DNA from: Paracoccus sp. TOH
Lineage (GTDB): Bacteria > Pseudomonadota > Alphaproteobacteria > Rhodobacterales > Rhodobacteraceae
Direction of reading: 5' to 3'
DNA: 64,000 nt
Assembly (NCBI RefSeq): GCF_030388245.1
Contig: NZ_CP098362.1
Span: 1 to 64,000, forward strand
In this document: one piece after another, positions 18,275 to 26,647 of the stretch
Numbering within the stretch: position 1 is the stretch's first letter
How the letters are laid out: each line of letters opens with the position of its first letter
Position numbers and translations under genes: made by a program
Notes under the pieces: generated by a model
The model's input: only the letters and a program-made list of their open reading frames with translations
Told to the model about the DNA's origin: nothing
Database searches by the model: none

Positions 18275-18787
18275 TCAGATCAGCCCGTCCAGCAGCAGGA
18301 AACCCGGCAGCCAGCCGGTGAAGATCCCGGCCAGCAGCGTGACCCAGGCGGTCTGCCGCTGGATCGGGCGACCAAGCGCCAGCAGCAGGAAATACAGGAA
18401 CCACAGCACGCCCCAGACGGCCCAGTTCGCCGCCAGCCAAAGCTCGGTCGCTGTTCCCGCTTCGGCCAGCGCGCGCAGGAACACCGGCACGGCCGTCACC
18501 GCGACGAACAGGCTGAACCAGCCCAGGCCGCGCCCATCCGCGCCGCTGAACCGGTTATAGGCGACCCAAAGATAGGTGGTGCAGAACAGCAGGCTCAGCG
18601 CGCCGTTACGGATGCTGGCGGGGCTGGCCCCGGCGCCGAAGGCATCGTGCAGCACCGCCGCGCCGGACACCAGCGCGGTGACGAGGTTGATGACGACGAT
18701 CTCGCGATCGGCGATGCGGCCCATCAGCCAAAGGCCGTTCAGAAACAGCACGGCGCCGACATAGAACAGCACGAACCCGGTAAGCAT
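18275..18787 (-). CDS. AmiS/UreI family channel protein
   Basis: A 170-residue protein with about six hydrophobic helices and the typical AmiS/UreI layout: an N-terminal LTGFVLFYVGAVLFLNGLW helix, a TYLWVAYN segment and a WVTLLAGIFTGWLPGF C-terminal helix. Family members carry urea or short-chain amides across the inner membrane. No urease or amidase gene is adjacent. It ends flush against the convergent fusion gene. The 136-bp gap to the next gene upstream holds its presumed promoter. Confidence 0.82.
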   Translation of the reverse strand: MLTGFVLFYVGAVLFLNGLWLMGRIADREIVVINLVTALVSGAAVLHDAFGAGASPASIRNGALSLLFCTTYLWVAYNRFSGADGRGLGWFSLFVAVTAVPVFLRALAEAGTATELWLAANWAVWGVLWFLYFLLLALGRPIQRQTAWVTLLAGIFTGWLPGFLLLDGLI

Positions 18788-18923
18788 TGGACCTCCTGCG
18801 CAAGCCTGGCCGCGCAGGGCGATTGCCCGGCGCGGTCACGCCTGCCAAAAGGCCAGAATCGCCGCCGGATCAACGACAATGTTTTCAATGATCCGTAAAA
18901 ACAGCGTTTGGGTTGCGGGCAGG

Positions 18924-19865
18924 TCAGAGCCCGGTCAACGGTTCGGCGCTGACCACCTCCCAAACCAGCTCCTGCATGCGCCGCGCCAGTTCGGCCGAGG
19001 GCGCCACGGCCGGCTTGCCGTCGGCGCGCAGCAGTTCATGCGGCAGACCCACCGGACTTTTGCCGTAAAGCACCGCGTAATGCGTCAGCGCCACCAGATA
19101 GACGCCGAGGTCGCTCGGATGGATGGTGTCCAGCGAGCCGTCGGGATTGCGGGCGAACAGATCCTCGCGCGATTTCAGTTCGGCGATGCCGCCCTTGGCC
19201 TCGGCCTCGGCCACCAGCCGCGCCATGACCTGGCCGACCGGGATCAGCCAGACCGGCTTGCCGGCGGCGCGGGCGGCCGGCCAGAGCAGGTCCGGCTTCC
19301 ACATCCTCTCCAGATCGTCGGGCAGGCGCGACAGCCAGTCCGGCTGATCGTCCAGCGCGTGCCAGCTTTCGTAAAGGAAGATCTGCGCCCCAGGATTGCC
19401 CGCCGCCGCCTCGGCCGCCCATTTCCCGGCATAGAGACGACTTTCCTTGTAAAGGATCGCGTCCTGCAACCGCACCATCTCGGTCATGACAAAGGCGTCG
19501 TAATCGCCGCTTGCCAGAGCCTCATGCGCCTCGCGGTGGCGGGGCGTGGCGTTTTCCTGGTCGAAGCCGTTGACTGCCTGGGGGCCCTGGAAATGCTCGC
19601 GCAGCGCGGTGCCCCAGCCCAGTTGCAGCGCATAGTCGTGCCCGGCCAGCTGCGCCAGCATCGCCGGCATGTCGCGCCCGACCAGGCTGTGGCCCAGGTG
19701 ATAGACCTGCAGCGGCTGCCGGGGCAGCATGCGTTCCGCCTGATAGAGCGCCTGCACATCGGCGCCGGCATCCTGCGCGGCGCCGGCCTTTTGCACATGG
19801 CGCCAGTAGACCAGCGCCGCGACCGCGGCGACCACCAACAGGGCAAGCAGGTAACGCATAACCAT
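18924..19865 (-). CDS. SGNH-hydrolase-like protein with N-terminal membrane anchor
   Basis: A 313-residue protein. Residues 3-20 form one hydrophobic helix, likely a membrane anchor or uncleaved signal. A YHLGHSLVG segment near residue 55 resembles the GDSx nucleophile block of SGNH hydrolases. DTIHPSDLG near residue 244 matches the Asp-x-x-His block at the C-terminal end. Together these suggest an exported SGNH-fold esterase or acetyl hydrolase, but the family is not one I can name precisely. There is no operon partner. The first ATG (19865) and a second two codons later are both possible starts. Confidence 0.6.
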   Translation of the reverse strand: MVMRYLLALLVVAAVAALVYWRHVQKAGAAQDAGADVQALYQAERMLPRQPLQVYHLGHSLVGRDMPAMLAQLAGHDYALQLGWGTALREHFQGPQAVNGFDQENATPRHREAHEALASGDYDAFVMTEMVRLQDAILYKESRLYAGKWAAEAAAGNPGAQIFLYESWHALDDQPDWLSRLPDDLERMWKPDLLWPAARAAGKPVWLIPVGQVMARLVAEAEAKGGIAELKSREDLFARNPDGSLDTIHPSDLGVYLVALTHYAVLYGKSPVGLPHELLRADGKPAVAPSAELARRMQELVWEVVSAEPLTGL

Positions 19866-19900
19866 CCTCGTTCAAACCACACGCCCAGAGATAGCAAAAA

Positions 19901-19926
19901 GGCCGCCGGCCCGAAAGGCGGCGGCC
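19901..19926 (-). terminator. Rho-independent terminator after the DUF475 gene
   Basis: A perfect 7-bp GC stem (GGCCGCC/GGCGGCC) around a 12-base loop, followed on the minus strand by a run of T residues (AAAAA at 19896-19900 on the plus strand). It sits 22 bp beyond the stop of the DUF475 gene. Confidence 0.8.
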
Positions 19927-19948
19927 GTCTTCTGTCATGGGATGAGGC

Positions 19949-21046
19949 TTACGCCTCGACCGCGTGATTCTTGCGGTTCCAGCGGATCGAGGACCAGAAC
20001 GAGATGCCGATCAGCGTCGCGCCACCCAGGCCGGTGATGACCTCGGGAATATGCATCAGCGGCTGCACGAACATGATCACCGACAGCGCGATGATGGCAT
20101 AGAAGGCGCCATGTTCCAGGAACCGGTATTCGGCCAGCGTGCCGCGCTCGACCAGCATGATGGTCATCGAACGCACATACATGGCGCCGATGCCCAGGCC
20201 GATGGCGATGACGAACAGGTTGTGGGTCAGCGCGAAGGCGCCGATCACGCCGTCGAAGCTGAACGAGGCGTCCAGCACTTCGAGATAGAGGAAGGCACCG
20301 ATGCCGCCCTTGGCCCCGGCCTGCAGCGTCTGCTGCGAGCTGTCGAGCAATCCGCCCAGCACCTCGACCAGCAGGAAGGTCAACAGGCCCCAGATCGCCG
20401 AGCTGAAGAAGACCTGCGATTCCGCCCCTTCCAGGAAGCGCGAGAAGATCAACACCGTGACCAGCACCACCGCCACCTCGATGCCGCGGATGGTGGCATA
20501 GCGCTGCATGCGGTCTTCCAGCCACTTGACCCAGTGCACGTCCTTTTCGTGGTCGAAGAAGAAGCTCAGCCCCACCATCATCAGGAAGGTGCCGCCGAAG
20601 GCCGCGATCGGCAGATGCGCCTCGTGCATGATGCGCGAATATTCGTCGGGCTGGGTCGCTGCCAGCACCATCGCCTGCCACGGGCCGATATTGGCGGCGA
20701 TGACCACGATCAGCAGCGGGAAGACGATCCGCATGCCGAAGACGGCGATGATGATGCCCCAGGTCAGGAAGCGCCGCTGCCACTTGGGCGTCATGTCCTT
20801 GAGCTTGTTGGCGTTCACGATGGCGTTGTCGAAGCTCAGCGAGATCTCCAGCACCGCCAGCACGGCGCAGATGAAGAAGACCGAGAGCGTGCCGCCCAGG
20901 GTGCCGGTCGTCTGCCAGCCCAGCAGGCCGCCCAGGGCAAGACCAAGCACGGTGACGATGAAGGCCCAGGTGAAATAGTGCAGGGTCGAACGCCGGGCGC
21001 CATCGCCGAGACCACCTCCGGAAAGGGGACTGTTTCCTTGCGTCAT
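19949..21046 (-). CDS. DUF475 / TerC-like integral membrane protein
   Basis: A 365-residue membrane protein with about nine helices. Both halves carry the acidic TerC-type motif: SLSFDNAIVNANKL near residue 70 and DASFSFDGVIGAF near 250. These are thought to bind or move metal ions. DUF475 members are often linked to tellurite-type stress or metal handling. I chose the ATG at 21046; an upstream in-frame ATG at 21094 adds only a poor leader. A terminator follows the gene. The upstream region is rich in inverted repeats. Confidence 0.85.
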   Translation of the reverse strand: MTQGNSPLSGGGLGDGARRSTLHYFTWAFIVTVLGLALGGLLGWQTTGTLGGTLSVFFICAVLAVLEISLSFDNAIVNANKLKDMTPKWQRRFLTWGIIIAVFGMRIVFPLLIVVIAANIGPWQAMVLAATQPDEYSRIMHEAHLPIAAFGGTFLMMVGLSFFFDHEKDVHWVKWLEDRMQRYATIRGIEVAVVLVTVLIFSRFLEGAESQVFFSSAIWGLLTFLLVEVLGGLLDSSQQTLQAGAKGGIGAFLYLEVLDASFSFDGVIGAFALTHNLFVIAIGLGIGAMYVRSMTIMLVERGTLAEYRFLEHGAFYAIIALSVIMFVQPLMHIPEVITGLGGATLIGISFWSSIRWNRKNHAVEA

Positions 21047-21093
21047 GTGAATAATTGTTCCAGGCGGCTGGCCAAGTATCGATGCCGACATCA

Positions 21094-21113
21094 CGAACGC
21101 GCCGCCACGTTCG
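21094..21113. repeat. Inverted repeat CGAACG-N8-CGTTCG
   Basis: A perfect 6-bp inverted repeat in the 266-bp gap between the divergent DUF475 gene and glycosyltransferase gene. It could be an operator; no regulator gene is adjacent. Confidence 0.4.
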
Positions 21114-21139
21114 CCAGAGGGGCCCGGCCATCAAACCGT

Positions 21140-21158
21140 GTTCACGATCCCCGTGAAC
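21140..21158. promoter_or_regulatory. Inverted repeat GTTCACG-N5-CGTGAAC, candidate operator
   Basis: A perfect 7-bp inverted repeat. A third copy of GTTCACG lies at 21226-21232 and a near copy (CGTGAAA) around 21210. The cluster of half-sites in one divergent gap suggests binding by a dimeric regulator encoded elsewhere. Confidence 0.45.
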
Positions 21159-21312
21159 GCCGGAAAGATGAAGAATGTCGCAGGAAATTGCAAGGGATTC
21201 GTGAAAGCCCGGCGTCTGGCCGCTTGTTCACGGGACCGCGATCCGCTAGTCAGGCGGCGCGCTGCCGTCCGGTCGGGGCCGCGGCCGGCGCATCCCTGAG
21301 CAGAGAACGGAC

Positions 21313-22329
21313 ATGCGCTCGAGCCAAGACCCGCAACAGTCGCTGCCCTTGCCCTGCCCCGCACCTGCCCGCCCGCGCATCGCCGCCCTGGTCGTGACCC
21401 ATAACCGGCTGGACAAGCTGCGGGTGACTGTCGGCCGGCTGCTGGCCGAGGATATCGACCATGTGGTGGTGTTCGACAATGCCTCGGGCGACGGTACCTG
21501 CGAATATCTGGACATGATCGACGATCCCCGGCTGCTGGCACTGCGCAGCCTGGAAAACCTGGGCGGAGCCGGCGGCTTCGCGCAGGGGATGCGGCACCTG
21601 GTGCAGGCGCTGGACCCGGACTGGCTCGTGGTCATGGACGATGACGGCCGGCCCTTTCCCGGCACCATCGCGCAGTTCCGCGCGCTGGACCTGACCGGCT
21701 GGGACGCGCTGGGGGCGGCGGTGCTGACCCCCTCGGGCGAGGTCTGCGAGATGAACCGGCCCTATCGCAACCCGTTCTGGCGCTTGCCGGAATTCCTGCG
21801 CACCCTGGCCGGCGCCGGCCGGCGCGGCTTTCACCTGGGCGATGCGACCTATGCCGGCCAGGCCGATCCCATCGAGATCGACATGACCTCCTTTGTCGGT
21901 CTGTTCCTGTCGCGCGCCAGCATCGCCCGCGCCGGCTATCCCGACGAACGGCTGTTCATCTATGGCGACGACCAGATCTACACCCTCGAGATGCGGCGCA
22001 AGGGGCTGCGCATCGGCTTCCTGCCCGAGATCCGGTTCGAGCACGACACCGTCTCGATCCAGCCCGGCGGGCATCTGGTGCTGCGGCCGATGTGGAAGGT
22101 CTATTACATGTATCGCAATGCGCTGCTGGCCTATCGCGTCGCGGCCGGGCCGTGGTTCTGGCCGCTGCTGCCGGTTCTGGCGCTGCGCTGGCGCGGCAAG
22201 GCACGGCATTACGGCCCGGATGCGGCGCGTTTCCGCAAGATCCTGCGCCGCGCCGCCCGCGACGGCCTGCGCCGCCGGCTCGACCGCCCGCATGCCGAGA
22301 TCGTCGCCATGTCGGAACAGCGCGACTAG
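21313..22329 (+). CDS. Glycosyltransferase family 2, galactofuranosyltransferase-like
   Basis: A 338-residue GT-A transferase. It has a VVTHNRLDKL start, a VFDNASGDGT nucleotide segment, the LENLGGAGGFAQGM segment of GlfT/rhamnosyltransferase-like proteins and a DDDG metal motif near residue 115. The FIYGDDQIYTLEMRRKG segment fits the catalytic-base region. No clear membrane helix is present except one possible hydrophobic patch near 270-280. It probably adds a sugar to a lipid-linked or polysaccharide chain; donor and acceptor are unknown. It has no co-directional neighbour. Confidence 0.82.
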   Translation: MRSSQDPQQSLPLPCPAPARPRIAALVVTHNRLDKLRVTVGRLLAEDIDHVVVFDNASGDGTCEYLDMIDDPRLLALRSLENLGGAGGFAQGMRHLVQALDPDWLVVMDDDGRPFPGTIAQFRALDLTGWDALGAAVLTPSGEVCEMNRPYRNPFWRLPEFLRTLAGAGRRGFHLGDATYAGQADPIEIDMTSFVGLFLSRASIARAGYPDERLFIYGDDQIYTLEMRRKGLRIGFLPEIRFEHDTVSIQPGGHLVLRPMWKVYYMYRNALLAYRVAAGPWFWPLLPVLALRWRGKARHYGPDAARFRKILRRAARDGLRRRLDRPHAEIVAMSEQRD

Positions 22330-22342
22330 GCCCGGTCCTTGA

Positions 22343-23230
22343 TTAGGCCCGGTCCGCGAAGTGCCGGATCGCGACCAGGATCGCCTGGAAGCTGCGCCGC
22401 GCCCGGTCGCTGTGGCGGCGGGCCCGCAGATAGCCATGCGGCAGTTCGGGCTCGTTGCGCCAATGCGCCGCGACGCCCTCGGCCCGCAGCCGCCGCGCAT
22501 AGTCGCGCCCGTCGTCGCGCAGCGGATCGACATCGGCGGTGACGACGAAGGCCGGCGCCAGCCCGGCCAGGCTTGCGGCCAGCAAGGGACGCGCCAGCGG
22601 ATCGGCCGGTCCCTCGCCCACTCCCTCGCCGTGCAGCGCGGCGTGATAGCCGGCCAGGTCCTCGGTCCGCAGCAAGGGCGCCTCGGCATTCTCGCGATAA
22701 GAGGGCGCGCTGCCGTCGCCGCCGAGGCCGGGATAGACCAGCACCTGACCCAAGGGCTGCCGCGCGCCGCGCCGCGACAGACAAAGCGCCGCCGCCAGAC
22801 GCCCGCCGGCGCTGTCGCCCGCGATCACCGCCGGGCGGGCCAGCGCGTCCCAGACCGCCTGCACATCCGCGATCTGCGCCGGCCAGCGATGCTCGGGCGC
22901 CAGCCGGTAATCGACCGCGACCACCTGCAGGTCGGTGGCATCGGCGATCTCGGCGCAGACATCGTCGTGGCTGTCCAGCCCGCCGACCACGAAACCGCCG
23001 CCATGCACATAGACCACCGCGACCGGGGTTTCCGCCCCGTAGACCCGGCAGGGCACGCCGCCGATGCGGCGATCCCGAACCGGCAGGCCGGGCGGGCGCG
23101 AGGCCCGGAAGACGGCGCACATCGCATCGTAGAAGCGCCGGTTGTCGGCAGCGCTGGCGCTATTCGCCTCGGGCGGATAAGCGGCCTCGGTCCGGGCGAT
23201 GAAATCCAGCACCTGCGGGTCGCGGATCAT
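22343..23230 (-). CDS. Alpha/beta hydrolase, hormone-sensitive-lipase type, last gene of the carnitine operon
   Basis: A 295-residue esterase. It has the HGGGF oxyanion motif near 76, the GDSAGG nucleophile elbow near 142, DVDPLRDDG (acid) and LPHGY (His) near the C-terminus, so the catalytic set is complete. Its start overlaps the ATPase gene by 4 nt (ATGA), which makes it part of the carnitine operon. I infer that it may release L-carnitine from O-acylcarnitines taken up by the transporter; short-chain acylcarnitine hydrolases are known in pseudomonads. Direct evidence for the substrate is absent. Confidence 0.82.
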   Translation of the reverse strand: MIRDPQVLDFIARTEAAYPPEANSASAADNRRFYDAMCAVFRASRPPGLPVRDRRIGGVPCRVYGAETPVAVVYVHGGGFVVGGLDSHDDVCAEIADATDLQVVAVDYRLAPEHRWPAQIADVQAVWDALARPAVIAGDSAGGRLAAALCLSRRGARQPLGQVLVYPGLGGDGSAPSYRENAEAPLLRTEDLAGYHAALHGEGVGEGPADPLARPLLAASLAGLAPAFVVTADVDPLRDDGRDYARRLRAEGVAAHWRNEPELPHGYLRARRHSDRARRSFQAILVAIRHFADRA

Positions 23231-24843
23231 GCCGCGCCCCCGGCGATGCGGCCCTCGGCGATGCGGCGCGTCAACCAGTCCGGGTCCATCTGCGGCACCG
23301 AGGCCAGCAATTCCCGGGTATAGGCATGGCGCGGCGGGTCCAGCACCTCGGACCTCAAGCCCTTGTCCATGACCCGGCCGCCTTTCATCACCACCACCTC
23401 GTCGGCGATGGCGCGGACGGTGGCGATGTCATGGGTGATGACCATGTAGCTGACGCCGGTTGCGTCCTGCACCTTGCTGAGCAGCCGCAGGATGCCCTCG
23501 GCCACCAATTGGTCCAGCGCGCTGGTCACCTCGTCGCAGATGATGAATTCGGGATCGGCGGCCAGCGCCCGGGCGATGCCGATGCGCTGCTTCTGCCCGC
23601 CCGACAGCTCGCCCGGCAGGCGGTCAAGGAAGCGCGCCGGCTCCAGCTCGATCTGCTCCAACAGCTCGTTGAGCCGCGTCTCGCGCGCGCGGCCGGTCAG
23701 GCCCAGGTAGAACTGCAAGGGCCGCGACAGGATCTGCCGGATGGTCTGGCGCGGATTCAGCGCCGTGTCGGCCATCTGGTAGATCATCTGCACAGCCCGC
23801 TTCTGGTCCGGCGTGCGCTGCGCCAGGCGCGGCGGCAGCGGCGTGCCGTTCAGCGCGATGCTGCCCGCGCGCGGCGGCAAAAGCCCGGTGATCGCCCGCG
23901 CCGTGGTGGACTTGCCCGAGCCGGATTCGCCCACCACCGCCACGGTGGCGCCGCGCGGGATGTCGAAGCTGACCGCGCCAAGCACGTCCAGCGACGAATA
24001 GCCCGCCGTTACTTCGCGGATGCTGATCGTCGGTGCGCTGGCCCGCGGCAGGGCGCGCGGCGGCCGGCGGAACTCGCGCACCGCCCAAAGCGAGCGGGTG
24101 TAATCCTGCGCCGGCGCCTCGATCATCCGGCGGGTCGGCGCATCCTCGACCTCGCGGCCATGGCGCATGACCTTGATGCGGTCGGCCATCTGCGCGACCA
24201 CGGCCAGGTCATGGGTGATGTAGATCGCCGCCGTGCCGGTGGTCTCGACCGCCTGCCGGATCGCCGCCAGCACGCCGATCTGCGTGGTCACGTCCAGCGC
24301 CGTCGTCGGCTCGTCGAAGACGATCAGGTCGGGCTTGCAGGCCATGGCCATGGCGACCATGGCCCGCTGCAACTGCCCGCCCGAGACCTGATGCGGAAAG
24401 CGCAGGCCGAAATTCTTCGGGTCGGGCAGGTGCATGGCGGCGTAAAGCTGGCGCGCGAAGACTTCGGATTCGACGCGGCCCGCGGTGTGGTGGATCGCCG
24501 GCCCCTCGCAGAACTGGTCCAGAAGCCGCCATGCCGGATTGAAGCTCGCCGCCGCCGATTGCGCGACATAGGCGACGCGGCGGCCGCGAAAGGCGCGGCG
24601 CCGGCGCTCGGGCAGTTGCAGCAGGTCGGTGCCGTCGAAGATCACCCGGCCGCCGGCGAAACGCAGACCGCCCTGGGCGAAACCCAGCGCCGCAAGGCCC
24701 AGCGTGGACTTCCCGGCCCCGGATTCGCCGATCAGCCCGACGACCTCGCCCCGGGCGACCTGCAAATCCACGCCATGCAGGATCGGGGTCCAGCCTTCTT
24801 CGCCCCGCGCCTCGACCTTCAGCTTCTCGATGTTCAGCAACAT
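23227..24843 (-). CDS. Fused double ATPase of a dipeptide/nickel-type ABC transporter (DppD-DppF)
   Basis: A 538-residue protein with two complete ABC domains. The first has GESGAGKST near 40, a VSGGQLQR signature and a VFDEPTTALD Walker B. The second, from about 265, has GESGSGKST, LSGGQKQR and ICDEVTSALD. Usually these domains are two proteins; here one chain can supply both ATP sites. The partners are the two permeases and binding protein upstream. It powers uptake of the operon substrate, inferred to be carnitine or a related betaine or acylcarnitine. Confidence 0.9.
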   Translation of the reverse strand: MLLNIEKLKVEARGEEGWTPILHGVDLQVARGEVVGLIGESGAGKSTLGLAALGFAQGGLRFAGGRVIFDGTDLLQLPERRRRAFRGRRVAYVAQSAAASFNPAWRLLDQFCEGPAIHHTAGRVESEVFARQLYAAMHLPDPKNFGLRFPHQVSGGQLQRAMVAMAMACKPDLIVFDEPTTALDVTTQIGVLAAIRQAVETTGTAAIYITHDLAVVAQMADRIKVMRHGREVEDAPTRRMIEAPAQDYTRSLWAVREFRRPPRALPRASAPTISIREVTAGYSSLDVLGAVSFDIPRGATVAVVGESGSGKSTTARAITGLLPPRAGSIALNGTPLPPRLAQRTPDQKRAVQMIYQMADTALNPRQTIRQILSRPLQFYLGLTGRARETRLNELLEQIELEPARFLDRLPGELSGGQKQRIGIARALAADPEFIICDEVTSALDQLVAEGILRLLSKVQDATGVSYMVITHDIATVRAIADEVVVMKGGRVMDKGLRSEVLDPPRHAYTRELLASVPQMDPDWLTRRIAEGRIAGGAA

Positions 24844-24846
24844 GGT

Positions 24847-25665
24847 TCAGTCCTTCAGACCCGAGGCGCGGTGCAGCATCCAGTCCACCACGAAATTGAC
24901 CGAGACCGTCAGCACCGCGATGCAGGCGGCGGGTAAAAGCGGGGTGGTGTCGCCAAAGGTGATCAGCGCCGCATTGTCGCGCACCATCGCCCCCCAGTCG
25001 GCCATCGGCGGCGGCAGGCCGAGCCCCAGGAAGCTGAGCGCCGAGATGGTCAGGAATACGAAGCAGAAGCGCAGCCCGAATTCCGCGATCAAGGGCGCCG
25101 AGATGTTCGGCAGCACCTCGCGGCTGATGATCCACCAAGTGCCCTCGCCGCGCAGCTGCGCTGCCTCGACATAATCCATCACCATGACGTTCATCGCCGT
25201 GGCGCGGGCCAGACGAAAGACGCGGGTGGAATCGAGGATCGCCACCACCACGATCAGGTTCGCCACCCCCGGCCCCAGCGCCGACAGCGCCAGCAGCGTC
25301 AGGATCAGCGCCGGCACCGCCATCAGCACATCGACCAGCCGCGACAGCGCCAGATCGACCCAGCCGCCAAGCGCCGCCGCCAGCAGCCCGGCAATGGCGC
25401 CGATGCCGAAGGCCAGCGCCGTGGTGGCCAGCGCCACGCCCACGGTATTGCGCGCGCCCCAGATCAGCCGCGACAGCATGTCCCGGCCCAGCGTGTCGGT
25501 GCCAAGGGGATAGGCGGCGCTCCACGGCTCGAACTGGGCGCCGACGATCTGCGCCTCGCCATGCGGGGCCAGCAGCGGCGCGAACAGCGCGATCACCGCA
25601 TAGGCGGCGATGACCAGAACCCCCAGCATCGCGGTCGGCGGCATGGTTTTCAGCATCCGGATCAT
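24847..25665 (-). CDS. ABC transporter permease, DppC type
   Basis: A 272-residue inner-membrane permease with about six helices, an N-terminal extracytoplasmic segment and the EAAQLRGEG coupling loop near residue 165 that contacts the ATPase. It contains the LGTDTLGRDMLSRLIWGAR segment typical of DppC/OppC. It is four bases downstream of the DppB-type gene and three bases upstream of the ATPase gene, so the three are co-translated. Confidence 0.92.
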   Translation of the reverse strand: MIRMLKTMPPTAMLGVLVIAAYAVIALFAPLLAPHGEAQIVGAQFEPWSAAYPLGTDTLGRDMLSRLIWGARNTVGVALATTALAFGIGAIAGLLAAALGGWVDLALSRLVDVLMAVPALILTLLALSALGPGVANLIVVVAILDSTRVFRLARATAMNVMVMDYVEAAQLRGEGTWWIISREVLPNISAPLIAEFGLRFCFVFLTISALSFLGLGLPPPMADWGAMVRDNAALITFGDTTPLLPAACIAVLTVSVNFVVDWMLHRASGLKD

Positions 25666-25669
25666 GGGC

Positions 25670-26647
25670 CTACCTCGGATGCAGCAGGCGCGGGTTCGTG
25701 GCGATCGCCAGAACGTCGGCCAGCAGGTTCAGCAGGATATAGACCGCGGCGAAGATCAGCGCGCAGGCCTGCACCACCGGAATGTCGCGGTTGGTGACGC
25801 TGTCCACCATCAACTGGCCAAGGCCGGGATAGACGAAGACCACCTCGACGATGACGACGCCGGTGATCAGCCAGGCCACGTTCAGCGCCACCACGTTGAC
25901 GATGGGCGCCAGCGCGTTCGGCAGGGCGTGGCGGGTGACCACCCGCCAGCGCGACACGCCTTTCAGCCGCGCCATGGTGACATAGGACGCGCCCAGCACG
26001 TTGACCACCGCCGCCCGCGTCATCCGCATCATATGGGCGGTCACCACCAGCACCAGGGTGATCGCCGGCAGGAAGGCGCGGCCCAGCATCTCGGCCAGCC
26101 GCGGCGAGGCGCCGGGATCGGCGATCGAGGGGAACCAGCCCATCCTGACCGACAGCCAGAACATCAGGATATAGGCGATGAAGAACTCGGGGAAGGAAAT
26201 CGCCGACAGCGTCGCCACATTGGCGATGCGGTCGAACCAGCTGCCGCGCCAGAGCGCGGCGAGCAGCCCCAGCCCCACCGCCAGCGGCACCGCGATCACC
26301 GCCGCATAGGCCGCCAGAAACAGGGTATTGCCCAGCCGCGAGGCCAACAGCTCCGCCACCGGCCGGCCATTGGCCAGCGAGCGGCCGAAATCGCCCGACA
26401 GAACCCCGCCGACCCAGTCGAGATAGCGCCAGGCCAGCGGCTGATCGAGCCCAAGCTCGCGCCGGAAGGCGGCGACGGTCTCGGGCGTGGCGGACTGGCC
26501 CAGCACCTGCTGGGCGATATCGCCGGGCAGCAGGCTGACGGCCAGAAAGATCAGCACCGAGATGACGAACAGCGTAAAGACCCCGATGCCCAGCCGGCCC
26601 GCGATCATCCGCAGGATGGGCCGCCGCCGGACATCCGGGGCGTTCAT
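25670..26647 (-). CDS. ABC transporter permease, DppB type
   Basis: A 325-residue permease with about six helices. It opens with the ILRMIAGRLGIGVFTLFVIS helix and has the DppB hallmark LGLDQPLAWRYLDW, followed by GDFGRSL. The coupling loop ASYVTMARLKGVSRWRV lies near residue 225. It forms the heterodimeric channel with the following DppC-type protein. Its start overlaps the carnitine dehydrogenase gene by 4 nt. Confidence 0.92.
   Translation of the reverse strand: MNAPDVRRRPILRMIAGRLGIGVFTLFVISVLIFLAVSLLPGDIAQQVLGQSATPETVAAFRRELGLDQPLAWRYLDWVGGVLSGDFGRSLANGRPVAELLASRLGNTLFLAAYAAVIAVPLAVGLGLLAALWRGSWFDRIANVATLSAISFPEFFIAYILMFWLSVRMGWFPSIADPGASPRLAEMLGRAFLPAITLVLVVTAHMMRMTRAAVVNVLGASYVTMARLKGVSRWRVVTRHALPNALAPIVNVVALNVAWLITGVVIVEVVFVYPGLGQLMVDSVTNRDIPVVQACALIFAAVYILLNLLADVLAIATNPRLLHPR

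Noticed and set aside
23227..26647. Nickel or dipeptide importer
   Set aside because: The ABC family is right, but the operon contains BKACE, carnitine dehydrogenase-thioesterase and a carnitine-type regulator and no peptidase or hydrogenase gene.
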